Assembly: GCA_028752905.1 (NCBI GenBank)
Contig: JAQNBH010000011.1
Span: 620,001-684,000 of the forward strand
Reading direction: 5' to 3'
DNA: 64,000 nucleotides
Origin: Cladorhizidae sp. MBARI D1340-BT2
Lineage: Eukaryota > Porifera > Demospongiae > Poecilosclerida > Cladorhizidae
The position numbers and the translations under genes were made by a program. How positions within the stretch are numbered: the first letter of the stretch is position 1; each line of letters opens with the position of its first letter. Of this stretch, positions 35,501-50,500 are shown one piece after another. Under the pieces are notes generated by a model, which made no database searches, was not told the origin of the DNA, and was given only the letters and a program-made list of their open reading frames with translations.

Positions 35501-38500
35501 TTACTGGGACACATGAGATGCAACTGCCTTACTGGGACACATGAGATGCAACTGCCTTACTAGGACACATGAGATGCAACTGCCTTACTGGGACACATGA
35601 GATGCAACTGCCTTACTGGGACACATGAGATGCAACTACCTTACTGGGACACATGAGATGCAACTACCTTACTGGGACACATGAGATGCAACTACCTTAC
35701 TGGGACACATGAGATGCAACTATCTTACTAGGACACATGAGATGCAACTGCCTTACTGGGACACATGAGATGCAACTGCCTTACTGGGACACATGAGATG
35801 CAACTGCCTTACTGGGACACATGAGATGCAACTATCTTACTGGGACACATGAGTGCCCTGCAGTAGTTGCATGAGAGTGTGTGTGCTTAAAGGGTGTGAG
35901 GTCCAAGAGAATGGTGTGTGTTATGGTATGTGTTAGAGTATGGTGTGTGTGTTAGAGTATGGCATGTGTGTTAGAGTATGGCGTGTGTGTTAGAGTATGG
36001 CGTGTGTGTTAGAGTATGGCGTGTGTGTTAGAGTATGTCATGTGTGTTAGAGAATGGTGTGTGTGTTAGAGTATGGTGTGTGTGTTAGAGTATGGCGTGT
36101 GTGTTAGAGTATGGTGTGTGTTAGAGTATGGTGTGTGTGTTAGAGTATGGCGTGTGTGTTAGAGTATGGCGCGTGTGTTAGAGTATGGCGTGTGTGTTAG
36201 AGTATGGCGTGTGTGTTAGAGTATGGCGTGTGTGTTAGAGTATGGCGTGTGTGTTAGAGTATGGCGTGTGTGTTAGAGTATGGCGTGTGTGTTAGAGTAT
36301 GGCGTGTGTGTTAGAGTATGGCGTGTGTGTTAGAGTATGGCGTGTGAGTGATTTGTGAGTGGTGTGTGTGAGTATGGTGTATGTGTGAGTTGGTATGTGA
36401 GTACATTGTGGGAGTGGTGTGAGTTTGATGTGTGAGCAAGAGAATGGTGTGTGGTGTGAGAGGGTGAGTATGGTGTGAGTGGTGCATAGTGGTGTGTGTG
36501 TGAGGTGTGTGGTGTGTGTGTGAGTGGTGTATGTGTGTGGTGTGTAGGTAGGTGGTGTGTGTGTGAGTGGTGTGTGTGGTGTGTAGGTAGGTGGTGTGTG
36601 TGAGTGGTGTGTGTGGTGTGTAGGTAGGTGGTGTGTGTGTAAGTGGTGTGTGTGGTGTGTAGGTAGGTGGTGTGTGTGTAAGTGGTGTGTGTGGATGGTG
36701 TGTAGGTAGGTGGTGTGTGTGAGTGGTGTATGTGTGTGGTGTGTAGGTAGGTGGTGTGTGTGTGAGTGGTGTGTGTGGTGTGTAGGTAGGTGGTGTGTGT
36801 GTAAGTGGTGTGTGTGGATGGTGTGTAGGTAGGTGGTGTGTGTGTAAGTGGTGTGTGTGGATGGTGTGTAGGTAGGTGGTGTGTGTGAGTGGTGTATGTG
36901 TGTGGTGTGTAGGTAGGTGTTGTGTGTGTGAGTGGAGTGTGAGTATTGGGTATTGGGTGTCCACGCGTACTTCCCCTTCGATGTGGAGATGTCGAGGGAC
37001 GGAACAGGTTTGGAGGAGTTGGGGAGGAAGTGGAACAGAGGGAGTCCATCTTGTACGCTGTGAGGGAGTGCATGCAGGGAAGGCGACGAGGAGAAGGAGA
37101 GGAAATGAGCAAGCAGAGCATCTGAACTGGAGAACCTGCACACACACACACACACCACACACACACACCACACACACAGATACACACACCACACACACAC
37201 ACCACACACACAGATACACACACCACACACACACACAGGTATATACACGGGAGAGAGGTTAGCAGGTGAGCAGCTGTCCCTGTGCTAGTGCCAGCCTCAC
37301 CTCTGCAGAGCTTGTTTGAACTTCCTCACTGCACTCAGCCTGCAGTAGTACACAGATACACACATACAAACATTCATGCATACATACATATACATGTAGA
37401 GTCCCCACATGCATGTGGGGACACACATGTGGGGGACTGATGGACACATGCATGTGGGGACACACATGTGGGGACTAGTGGACACATGCATGTGGGGACA
37501 CACATGGGGACTGATGGACACATGCAGTGGGGACACACATGTGGGGACTAATGGACACATGCATGTGGGGACGCATGTGGGGACTGATGGACACATGCAT
37601 GCAGAAACATGCATGTGTCCATCAAGTTGTGCGCTGGCACTCATACTATATTTGTCTATTTCAGATCCCAACCACATACCAGGTAGTTACATCTCAGTGT
37701 TTGTGCTCTAGACATCGTCCTCTATTCTAGAGATAGTTACATCTCAGTGTTTGTGCTCTAGACATCGTCCTCTATTCTAGAGGTAGTTACATCTCAGTGT
37801 TTGTGCTCTAGACATCGTCCTCTATTCTAGAGGTAGTTACATCTCAGTGTTTGTGCTCTAGACATTGTCCTCTATTCTAGAGGTAGTTACATCTCAGTGT
37901 TTGCGCTCTAGACATCGTCCTCTATTCTAGAGGTAGTTACATCTCAGTGTTTGTGCTCTAGACATCGTCCTCTATTCTAGAGGTAGTTACATCTCAGTGT
38001 TGGTGCTCTAGACATTGTCCTCTATTCTAGAGGTAGTTACATCTCAGTGTTTGTGCTCTAGACATCATCCTCTATTCTAGAGGTAGTTACATCTCAGTGT
38101 TTGTGCTCTAGACATCGTCCTCTATTCTAGAGATAGTTACATCTCAGTGTTTGTGCTCTAGACATCGTCCTCTATTCTAGAGGTACATGTAGTTACATCT
38201 CAGTGTTTGTGCTCTAGACATCGTCCTCTATTCTAGAGGTAGTTACATCTCAGTGTTTGTGCTCTAGCCTTCATCCTCTATTCTAGAGGTAGTTACATCT
38301 CAGTGTTTGTGCTCTAGCCTTCGTCCTGTATTCTAGAGGTAGTTACATCTCAGTGTTTATGCTCTAGACATCGTCCTCTATTCTAGAGGTAGTTACATCT
38401 CAGTGTTTGTGCTCTAGACATCGTCCTCTATTCTAGAGGTAGTTACATCTCAGTGTTTGTGCTCTAGACATCGTCCTCTATTCTAGAGGTAGTTACATCT

Positions 38501-41500
38501 CAGTGTTTGTGCTCTAGACATCGTCCTCTATCTCAGTGTTTGTGCTCTAGACATCGTCCTCTATTCTAGAGGTAGTTACATCTCAGTGTTTGTGCTCTAG
38601 ACATCGTCCTCTATTCTAGAGGTAGTTATATCTCAGTGTTTGTGCTCTAGACATCGTCCTCTATTCTAGAGGTAGTTACATCTCAGTGTTTGTGCTCTAG
38701 ACATCGTCCTCTATTCTAGAGGTAGTTACATCTCAGTGTTTGTGCTCTAGCCTTCATCCTCTATTCTAGAGGTAGTTACATCTCAGTGTTTGTGCTCTAG
38801 ACATCGTCCTCTATTCTAGAGGTAGTTACATCTCAGTGTTTGTGCTCTAGACATCGTCCTCTATTCTAGAGGTAGTTACATCTCAGTGTTTGTGCTCTAG
38901 ACATCGTCCTCTATTCTAGAGGTAGTTACATCTCAGTGTTTGTGCTCTAGACATCGTCCTCTATTCTAGAGGTAGTTACATCTCAGTGTTTGTGCTCTAG
39001 ACATCGTCCTCTATTCTAGAGGTAGTTACATCTCAGTGTTTGTGCTCTAGCCTTCATCCTCTATTCTAGAGGTAGTTACATCTCAGTGTTTGTGCTCTAG
39101 CCTTCGTCCTGTATTCTAGAGGTAGTTACTTTATGCTCTAGACATCGTCCTCTATTCTAGAGGTAGTTACATCTCAGTGTTTGTGCTCTAGACATCGTCC
39201 TCTATTCTAGAGGTAGTTACATCTCAGTGTTTGTGCTCTAGACATCGTCCTCTATTCTAGAGGTAGTTACATCTCAGTGTTTGTGCTCTAGACATCGTCC
39301 TCTATTCTAGAGGTAGTTACATCTCAGTTTTTGTGCTCTAGACATCGTCCTCTATTCTAGAGGTAGTTACATCTCAGTGTTTGTGCTCTAGACATCGTCC
39401 TCTATTCTAGAGGTAGTTACATCTCAGTGTTTGTGCTCTAGACATCGTCCTCTATTCTAGAGGTAGTTACATCTCAGTGTTTGTGCTCTAGACATCGTCC
39501 TCTATTCTAGAGGTAGTTACATCTCAGTGTTTGTGCTCTAGACTTCGTCCTCTATTCTAGAGGTAGTTACATCTTAGTGTTTGTGCTCTAGACATCGTCC
39601 TCTATTCTAGAGGTAGTTACATCTCAGTGTTTGTGCTCTAGACATCCTCCTCTATTCTAGAGGTAGTTACATCTCAGTGTTTGTGCTCTAGACATCGTCC
39701 TCTATTCTAGAGGTAGTTACATCTCAGTGTTTGTGCTCTAGACATCGTCCTCTATTCTAGAGGTAGTTACATCTCAGTGTTTGTGCTCTAGACATCGTCC
39801 TCTATTCTAGAGGTAGTTACATCTCAGTGTTTGTGCTCTAGACATCGTCGTCTATTCTAGAGGTAGTTACATCTCAGTGTTTGTGCTCTAGCCATCGTCC
39901 TCTATTCTAGAGGTAGTTACATCTCAGTGTTTGTGCTCTAGCCTTCATCCTCTATTCTAGAGGTAGTTACATCTCAGTGTTTGTGCTCTAGACATCGTCC
40001 TCTATTCTAGAGGTAGTTACATCTCAGTGTTTGTGCTCTAGACATCGTCTTCTATTCTAGAGGTAGTTACATCTCAGTGTTTGTGCTCTAGACATCATCC
40101 TCTATTCTAGAGGTAGTTACATCTCAGTGTTTGTGCTCTAGACATCGTCCTCTATTCTAGAGGTAGTTACATCTCAGTGTTTGTGCTCTAGCCATCGTCC
40201 TCTATTCTAGAGGTAGTTACATCTCAGTGTTTGTGCTCTAGACATTGTCCTCTATTCTAGAGGTAGTTACATCTCAGTGTTTGCGCTCTAGACATCGTCC
40301 TCTATTCTAGAGGTAGTTACATCTCAGTGTTTGTGCTCTAGACATCATCCTCTATTCTAGAGGTAGTTACATCTCAGTGTTGGTGCTCTAGACATCGTCC
40401 TCTATTCTAGAGGTAGTTACATCTCAGTGTTTGTGCTCTAGCCTTCATCCTCTATTCTAGAGGTAGTTACATCTCAGTGTTTGTGCTCTAGACATCGTCC
40501 TCTATTCTAGAGGTAGTTACATCTCAGTGTTTGTGCTCTAGACATCGTCCTCTATTCTAGAGGTAGTTACATCTCAGTGTTTGTGCTCTAGCCTTCATCC
40601 TCTATTCTAGAGGTAGTTACATCTCAGTGTTTGTGCTCTAGCCTTCGTCCTGTATTCTAGAGGTAGTTACATCTCAGTGTTTATGCTCTAGACATCGTCC
40701 TCTATTCTAGAGGTAGTTACATCTCAGTGTTTGTGCTCTAGACATCGTCCTCTATTCTAGAGGTAGTTACATCTCAGTTTTTGTGCTCTAGACATCGTCC
40801 TCTATTCTAGAGGTAGTTACATCTCAGTGTTTGTGCTCTAGACATCGTCCTCTATTCTAGAGGTAGTTACATCTCAGTGTTTGTGCTCTAGACATCGTCC
40901 TCTATTCTAGAGGTAGTTACATCTCAGTGTTTGTGCTCTAGACATCGTCCTCTATTCTAGAGGTAGTTACATCTCAGTGTTTGTGCTCTAGACTTCGTCC
41001 TCTATTCTAGAGGTAGTTACATCTTAGTGTTTGTGCTCTAGACATCGTCCTCTATTCTAGAGGTAGTTACATCTCAGTGTTTGTGCTCTAGACATCCTCC
41101 TCTATTCTAGAGGTAGTTACATCTCAGTGTTTGTGCTCTAGACATCGTCCTCTATTCTAGAGGTAGTTACATCTCAGTGTTTGTGCTCTAGACATCGTCC
41201 TCTATTCTAGAGGTAGTTACATCTCAGTGTTTGTGCTCTAGACATCGTCCTCTATTCTAGAGGTAGTTACATCTCAGTGTTTGTGCTCTAGACATCGTCG
41301 TCTATTCTAGAGGTAGTTACATCTCAGTGTTTGTGCTCTAGCTTTCATCCTCTATTCTAGAGGTAGTTACATCTCAGTGTTTGTGCTCTAGACATCGTCC
41401 TCTATTCTAGAGGTAGTTACATCTCAGTGTTTGTGCTCTAGACATCGTCTTCTATTCTAGAGGTAGTTACATCTCAGTGTTTGTGCTCTAGACATCATCC

Positions 41501-44500
41501 TCTATTCTAGAGGTAGTTACATCTCAGTGTTTGTGCTCTAGACATCGTCCTCTATTCTAGAGGTAGTTACATCTCAGTGTTTGTGCTCTAGCCATCGTCC
41601 TCTATTCTAGAGGTAGTTACATCTCAGTGTTTGTGCTCTAGACATTGTCCTCTATTCTAGAGGTAGTTACATCTCAGTGTTTGCGCTCTAGACATCGTCC
41701 TCTATTCTAGAGGTAGTTACATCTCAGTGTTTGTGCTCTAGACATCATCCTCTATTCTAGAGGTAGTTACATCTCAGTGTTGGTGCTCTAGACATCGTCC
41801 TCTATTCTAGAGGTAGTTACATCTCAGTGTTTGTGCTCTAGCCTTCATCCTCTATTCTAGAGGTAGTTACATCTCAGTGTTTGTGCTCTAGACATCGTCC
41901 TCTATTCTAGAGGTAGTTACATCTCAGTGTTTGTGCTCTAGACATCGTCCTCTATTCTAGAGGTAGTTACATCTCAGTGTTTGTGCTCTAGCCTTCATCC
42001 TCTATTCTAGAGGTAGTTACATCTCAGTGTTTGTGCTCTAGCCTTCGTCCTGTATTCTAGAGGTAGTTACATCTCAGTGTTTATGCTCTAGACATCGTCC
42101 TCTATTCTAGAGGTAGTTACATCTCAGTGTTTGTGCTCTAGACATCGTCCTCTATTCTAGAGGTAGTTACATCTCAGTGTTAGTGCTCTAGACATCATCC
42201 TCTATTCTAGAGGTAGTTACATCTCAGTGTTTGTGCTCTAGACATCGTCCTCTATTCTAGAGGTAGTTACATCTCAGTGTTTGTGCTCTAGACATCGTCC
42301 TCTATCTCAGTGTTTGTGCTCTAGACATCGTCCTCTATTCTAGAGGTAGTTACATCTCAGTGTTTGTGCTCTAGACATCGTCCTCTATTCTAGAGGTAGT
42401 TATATCTCAGTGTTTGTGCTCTAGACATCGTCCTCTATTCTAGAGGTAGTTACATCTCAGTGTTTGTGCTCTAGACATCGTCCTCTATTCTAGAGGTAGT
42501 TACATCTCAGTGTTTGTGCTCTAGCCTTCATCCTCTATTCTAGAGGTAGTTACATCTCAGTGTTTGTGCTCTAGACATCGTCCTCTATTCTAGAGGTAGT
42601 TACATCTCAGTGTTTGTGCTCTAGACATCGTCCTCTATTCTAGAGGTAGTTACATCTCAGTGTTTGTGCTCTAGACATCGTCCTCTATTGTAGAGGTAGT
42701 TACATCTCAGTGTTTGTGCTCTAGACATCGTCCTCTATTCTAGAGGTAGTTACATCTCAGTGTTTGTGCTCTAGACATTGTCCTCTATTCTAGAGGTAGT
42801 TACATCTCAGTGTTTGCGCTCTAGACATCGTCCTCTATTCTAGAGGTAGTTACATCTCAGTGTTTGTGCTCTAGACATCGTCCTCTATTCTAGAGGTAGT
42901 TACATCTCAGTGTTGGTGCTCTAGACATTGTCCTCTATTCTAGAGGTAGTTACATCTCAGTGTTTGTGCTCTAGACATCATCCTCTATTCTAGAGGTAGT
43001 TACATCTCAGTGTTTGTGCTCTAGACATCGTCCTCTATTCTAGAGATAGTTACATCTCAGTGTTTGTGCTCTAGACATCGTCCTCTATTCTAGAGGTACA
43101 TGTAGTTACATCTCAGTGTTTGTGCTCTAGACATCGTCCTCTATTCTAGAGGTAGTTACATCTCAGTGTTTGTGCTCTAGCCTTCATCCTCTATTCTAGA
43201 GGTAGTTACATCTCAGTGTTTGTGCTCTAGCCTTCGTCCTGTATTCTAGAGGTAGTTACATCTCAGTGTTTATGCTCTAGACATCGTCCTCTATTCTAGA
43301 GGTAGTTACATCTCAGTGTTTGTGCTCTAGACATCATCCTCTATTCTAGAGATAGTTACATCTCAGTGTTTGTGCTCTAGACATCGTCCTCTATTCTAGA
43401 GGTAGTTACATCTCAGTGTTTGTGCTCTAGACATCGTCCTCTATTCTAGAGGTAGTTACATCTCAGTGTTTGTGCTCTAGACATCGTCCTCTATCTCAGT
43501 GTTTGTGCTCTAGACATCGTCCTCTATTCTAGAGGTAGTTACATCTCAGTGTTTGTGCTCTAGACATCGTCCTCTATTCTAGAGGTAGTTATATCTCAGT
43601 GTTTGTGCTCTAGACATCGTCCTCTATTCTAGAGGTAGTTACATCTCAGTGTTTGTGCTCTAGACATCGTCCTCTATTCTAGAGGTAGTTACATCTCAGT
43701 GTTTGTGCTCTAGCCTTCATCCTCTATTCTAGAGGTAGTTACATCTCAGTGTTTGTGCTCTAGACATCGTCCTCTATTCTAGAGGTAGTTACATCTCAGT
43801 GTTTGTGCTCTAGACATCGTCCTCTATTCTAGAGGTAGTTACATCTCAGTGTTTGTGCTCTAGACATCGTCCTCTATTCTAGAGGTAGTTACATCTCAGT
43901 GTTTGTGCTCTAGACATCGTCCTCTATTCTAGAGGTAGTTACATCTCAGTGTTTGTGCTCTAGACATCGTCCTCTATTCTAGAGGTAGTTACATCTCAGT
44001 GTTTGTGCTCTAGCCTTCATCCTCTATTCTAGAGGTAGTTACATCTCAGTGTTTGTGCTCTAGCCTTCGTCCTGTATTCTAGAGGTAGTTACTTTATGCT
44101 CTAGACATCGTCCTCTATTCTAGAGGTAGTTACATCTCAGTGTTTGTGCTCTAGACATCGTCCTCTATTCTAGAGGTAGTTACATCTCAGTGTTTGTGCT
44201 CTAGACATCGTCCTCTATTCTAGAGGTAGTTACATCTCAGTGTTTGTGCTCTAGACATCGTCCTCTATTCTAGAGGTAGTTACATCTCAGTTTTTGTGCT
44301 CTAGACATCGTCCTCTATTCTAGAGGTAGTTACATCTCAGTGTTTGTGCTCTAGACATCGTCCTCTATTCTAGAGGTAGTTACATCTCAGTGTTTGTGCT
44401 CTAGACATCGTCCTCTATTCTAGAGGTAGTTACATCTCAGTGTTTGTGCTCTAGACATCGTCCTCTATTCTAGAGGTAGTTACATCTCAGTGTTTGTGCT

Positions 44501-47500
44501 CTAGACTTCGTCCTCTATTCTAGAGGTAGTTACATCTTAGTGTTTGTGCTCTAGACATCGTCCTCTATTCTAGAGGTAGTTACATCTCAGTGTTTGTGCT
44601 CTAGCCTTCGTCCTCTATTCTAGAGGTAGTTACATCTCAGTGTTTGTGCTCTAGACATCATCCTCTATTCTAGAGGTAGTTACATCTCAGTGTTTGTGCT
44701 CTAGACATCGTCCTCTATTCTAGAGGTAGTTACATCTCAGTGTTTGTGCTCTAGACATCGTCCTCTATTCTAGAGGTAGTTACATCTCAGTGTTTGTGCT
44801 CTAGACATCGTCCTCTATTCTAGAGGTAGTTACATCTCAGTGTTTGTGCTCTAGACATCGTCCTCTATTCTAGAGGTAGTTACATCTCAGTGTTTGTGCT
44901 CTAGCCATCGTCCTCTATTCTAGAGGTAGTTACATCTCAGTGTTTGTGCTCTAGCCTTCATCCTCTATTCTAGAGGTAGTTACATCTCAGTGTTTGTGCT
45001 CTAGACATCGTCCTCTATTCTAGAGGTAGTTACATCTCAGTGTTTGTGCTCTAGACATCGTCTTCTATTCTAGAGGTAGTTACATCTCAGTGTTTGTGCT
45101 CTAGACATCATCCTCTATTCTAGAGGTAGTTACATCTCAGTGTTTGTGCTCTAGACATCGTCCTCTATTCTAGAGGTAGTTACATCTCAGTGTTTGTGCT
45201 CTAGACATTGTCCTCTATTCTAGAGGTAGTTACATCTCAGTGTTTGCGCTCTAGACATCGTCCTCTATTCTAGAGGTAGTTACATCTCAGTGTTTGTGCT
45301 CTAGACATCATCCTCTATTCTAGAGGTAGTTACATCTCAGTGTTGGTGCTCTAGACATCGTCCTCTATTCTAGAGGTAGTTACATCTCAGTGTTTGTGCT
45401 CTAGCCTTCATCCTCTATTCTAGAGGTAGTTACATCTCAGTGTTTGTGCTCTAGACATCGTCCTCTATTCTAGAGGTAGTTACATCTCAGTGTTTGTGCT
45501 CTAGACATCGTCCTCTATTCTAGAGGTAGTTACATCTCAGTGTTTGTGCTCTAGACATCATCCTCTATTCTAGAGGTATATGTAGTTACATCTCAGTGTT
45601 TGTGCTCTAGACATCGTCCTCTATTCTAGAGGTAGTTACATCTCAGTGTTTGTGCTCTAGCCTTCATCCTCTATTCTAGAGGTAGTTACATCTCAGTGTT
45701 TGTGCTCTAGCCTTCGTCCTGTATTCTAGAGGTAGTTACATCTCAGTGTTTATGCTCTAGACATCGTCCTCTATTCTAGAGGTAGTTACATCTCAGTGTT
45801 TGTGCTCTAGACATCGTCCTCTATTCTAGAGGTAGTTACATCTCAGTGTTTGTGCTCTAGACATCATCCTCTATTCTAGAGGTAGTTACATCTCAGTGTT
45901 GGTGCTCTAGACATCGTCCTCTATTCTAGAGGTAGTTACATCTCAGTGTTTGTGCTCTAGCCTTCATCCTCTATTCTAGAGGTAGTTACATCTCAGTGTT
46001 TGTGCTCTAGACATCGTCCTCTATTCTAGAGGTAGTTACATCTCAGTGTTTGTGCTCTAGACATCGTCCTCTATTCTAGAGGTAGTTACATCTCAGTGTT
46101 TGTGCTCTAGCCTTCATCCTCTATTCTAGAGGTAGTTACATCTCAGTGTTTGTGCTCTAGCCTTCGTCCTGTATTCTAGAGGTAGTTACATCTCAGTGTT
46201 TATGCTCTAGACATCGTCCTCTATTCTAGAGGTAGTTACATCTCAGTGTTTGTGCTCTAGACATCGTCCTCTATTCTAGAGGTAGTTACATCTCAGTTTT
46301 TGTGCTCTAGACATCGTCCTCTATTCTAGAGGTAGTTACATCTCAGTGTTTGTGCTCTAGACATCGTCCTCTATTCTAGAGGTAGTTACATCTCAGTGTT
46401 TGTGCTCTAGACATCGTCCTCTATTCTAGAGGTAGTTACATCTCAGTGTTTGTGCTCTAGACATCGTCCTCTATTCTAGAGGTAGTTACATCTCAGTGTT
46501 TGTGCTCTAGACTTCGTCCTCTATTCTAGAGGTAGTTACATCTTAGTGTTTGTGCTCTAGACATCGTCCTCTATTCTAGAGGTAGTTACATCTCAGTGTT
46601 TGTGCTCTAGACATCCTCCTCTATTCTAGAGGTAGTTACATCTCAGTGTTTGTGCTCTAGACATCGTCCTCTATTCTAGAGGTAGTTACATCTCAGTGTT
46701 TGTGCTCTAGACATCGTCCTCTATTCTAGAGGTAGTTACATCTCAGTGTTTGTGCTCTAGACATCGTCCTCTATTCTAGAGGTAGTTACATCTCAGTGTT
46801 TGTGCTCTAGACATCGTCGTCTATTCTAGAGGTAGTTACATCTCAGTGTTTGTGCTCTAGCCATCGTCCTCTATTCTAGAGGTAGTTACATCTCAGTGTT
46901 TGTGCTCTAGCCTTCATCCTCTATTCTAGAGGTAGTTACATCTCAGTGTTTGTGCTCTAGACATCGTCCTCTATTCTAGAGGTAGTTACATCTCAGTGTT
47001 TGTGCTCTAGACATCGTCTTCTATTCTAGAGGTAGTTACATCTCAGTGTTTGTGCTCTAGACATCATCCTCTATTCTAGAGGTAGTTACATCTCAGTGTT
47101 TGTGCTCTAGACATCGTCCTCTATTCTAGAGGTAGTTACATCTCAGTGTTTGTGCTCTAGCCATCGTCCTCTATTCTAGAGGTAGTTACATCTCAGTGTT
47201 TGTGCTCTAGACATTGTCCTCTATTCTAGAGGTAGTTACATCTCAGTGTTTGCGCTCTAGACATCGTCCTCTATTCTAGAGGTAGTTACATCTCAGTGTT
47301 TGTGCTCTAGACATCATCCTCTATTCTAGAGGTAGTTACATCTCAGTGTTGGTGCTCTAGACATCGTCCTCTATTCTAGAGGTAGTTACATCTCAGTGTT
47401 TGTGCTCTAGCCTTCATCCTCTATTCTAGAGGTAGTTACATCTCAGTGTTTGTGCTCTAGACATCGTCCTCTATTCTAGAGGTAGTTACATCTCAGTGTT

Positions 47501-50500
47501 TGTGCTCTAGACATCGTCCTCTATTCTAGAGGTAGTTACATCTCAGTGTTTGTGCTCTAGCCTTCATCCTCTATTCTAGAGGTAGTTACATCTCAGTGTT
47601 TGTGCTCTAGCCTTCGTCCTGTATTCTAGAGGTAGTTACATCTCAGTGTTTATGCTCTAGACATCGTCCTCTATTCTAGAGGTAGTTACATCTCAGTGTT
47701 TGTGCTCTAGACATCGTCCTCTATTCTAGAGGTAGTTACATCTCAGTGTTAGTGCTCTAGACATCATCCTCTATTCTAGAGGTAGTTACATCTCAGTGTT
47801 TGTGCTCTAGACATCGTCCTCTATTCTAGAGGTAGTTACATCTCAGTGTTTGTGCTCTAGACATCGTCCTCTATCTCAGTGTTTGTGCTCTAGACATCGT
47901 CCTCTATTCTAGAGGTAGTTACATCTCAGTGTTTGTGCTCTAGACATCGTCCTCTATTCTAGAGGTAGTTATATCTCAGTGTTTGTGCTCTAGACATCGT
48001 CCTCTATTCTAGAGGTAGTTACATCTCAGTGTTTGTGCTCTAGACATCGTCCTCTATTCTAGAGGTAGTTACATCTCAGTGTTTGTGCTCTAGCCTTCAT
48101 CCTCTATTCTAGAGGTAGTTACATCTCAGTGTTTGTGCTCTAGACATCGTCCTCTATTCTAGAGGTAGTTACATCTCAGTGTTTGTGCTCTAGACATCGT
48201 CCTCTATTCTAGAGGTAGTTACATCTCAGTGTTTGTGCTCTAGACATCGTCCTCTATTGTAGAGGTAGTTACATCTCAGTGTTTGTGCTCTAGACATCGT
48301 CCTCTATTCTAGAGGTAGTTACATCTCAGTGTTTGTGCTCTAGACATTGTCCTCTATTCTAGAGGTAGTTACATCTCAGTGTTTGCGCTCTAGACATCGT
48401 CCTCTATTCTAGAGGTAGTTACATCTCAGTGTTTGTGCTCTAGACATCGTCCTCTATTCTAGAGGTAGTTACATCTCAGTGTTGGTGCTCTAGACATTGT
48501 CCTCTATTCTAGAGGTAGTTACATCTCAGTGTTTGTGCTCTAGACATCATCCTCTATTCTAGAGGTAGTTACATCTCAGTGTTTGTGCTCTAGACATCGT
48601 CCTCTATTCTAGAGATAGTTACATCTCAGTGTTTGTGCTCTAGACATCGTCCTCTATTCTAGAGGTACATGTAGTTACATCTCAGTGTTTGTGCTCTAGA
48701 CATCGTCCTCTATTCTAGAGGTAGTTACATCTCAGTGTTTGTGCTCTAGCCTTCATCCTCTATTCTAGAGGTAGTTACATCTCAGTGTTTGTGCTCTAGC
48801 CTTCGTCCTGTATTCTAGAGGTAGTTACATCTCAGTGTTTATGCTCTAGACATCGTCCTCTATTCTAGAGGTAGTTACATCTCAGTGTTTGTGCTCTAGA
48901 CATCATCCTCTATTCTAGAGATAGTTACATCTCAGTGTTTGTGCTCTAGACATCGTCCTCTATTCTAGAGGTAGTTACATCTCAGTGTTTGTGCTCTAGA
49001 CATCGTCCTCTATTCTAGAGGTAGTTACATCTCAGTGTTTGTGCTCTAGACATCGTCCTCTATCTCAGTGTTTGTGCTCTAGACATCGTCCTCTATTCTA
49101 GAGGTAGTTACATCTCAGTGTTTGTGCTCTAGACATCGTCCTCTATTCTAGAGGTAGTTATATCTCAGTGTTTGTGCTCTAGACATCGTCCTCTATTCTA
49201 GAGGTAGTTACATCTCAGTGTTTGTGCTCTAGACATCGTCCTCTATTCTAGAGGTAGTTACATCTCAGTGTTTGTGCTCTAGCCTTCATCCTCTATTCTA
49301 GAGGTAGTTACATCTCAGTGTTTGTGCTCTAGACATCGTCCTCTATTCTAGAGGTAGTTACATCTCAGTGTTTGTGCTCTAGACATCGTCCTCTATTCTA
49401 GAGGTAGTTACATCTCAGTGTTTGTGCTCTAGACATCGTCCTCTATTCTAGAGGTAGTTACATCTCAGTGTTTGTGCTCTAGACATCGTCCTCTATTCTA
49501 GAGGTAGTTACATCTCAGTGTTTGTGCTCTAGACATCGTCCTCTATTCTAGAGGTAGTTACATCTCAGTGTTTGTGCTCTAGCCTTCATCCTCTATTCTA
49601 GAGGTAGTTACATCTCAGTGTTTGTGCTCTAGCCTTCGTCCTGTATTCTAGAGGTAGTTACTTTATGCTCTAGACATCGTCCTCTATTCTAGAGGTAGTT
49701 ACATCTCAGTGTTTGTGCTCTAGACATCGTCCTCTATTCTAGAGGTAGTTACATCTCAGTGTTTGTGCTCTAGACATCGTCCTCTATTCTAGAGGTAGTT
49801 ACATCTCAGTGTTTGTGCTCTAGACATCGTCCTCTATTCTAGAGGTAGTTACATCTCAGTTTTTGTGCTCTAGACATCGTCCTCTATTCTAGAGGTAGTT
49901 ACATCTCAGTGTTTGTGCTCTAGACATCGTCCTCTATTCTAGAGGTAGTTACATCTCAGTGTTTGTGCTCTAGACATCGTCCTCTATTCTAGAGGTAGTT
50001 ACATCTCAGTGTTTGTGCTCTAGACATCGTCCTCTATTCTAGAGGTAGTTACATCTCAGTGTTTGTGCTCTAGACTTCGTCCTCTATTCTAGAGGTAGTT
50101 ACATCTTAGTGTTTGTGCTCTAGACATCGTCCTCTATTCTAGAGGTAGTTACATCTCAGTGTTTGTGCTCTAGCCTTCGTCCTCTATTCTAGAGGTAGTT
50201 ACATCTCAGTGTTTGTGCTCTAGACATCATCCTCTATTCTAGAGGTAGTTACATCTCAGTGTTTGTGCTCTAGACATCGTCCTCTATTCTAGAGGTAGTT
50301 ACATCTCAGTGTTTGTGCTCTAGACATCGTCCTCTATTCTAGAGGTAGTTACATCTCAGTGTTTGTGCTCTAGACATCGTCCTCTATTCTAGAGGTAGTT
50401 ACATCTCAGTGTTTGTGCTCTAGACATCGTCCTCTATTCTAGAGGTAGTTACATCTCAGTGTTTGTGCTCTAGCCATCGTCCTCTATTCTAGAGGTAGTT

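Noticed and set aside
36292..37248. Frames of about 300 codons rich in His and Thr
   Set aside because: Repeat artefact of the GTGTGAGTGG arrays. Only 36971-37135 is a real exon (e7).
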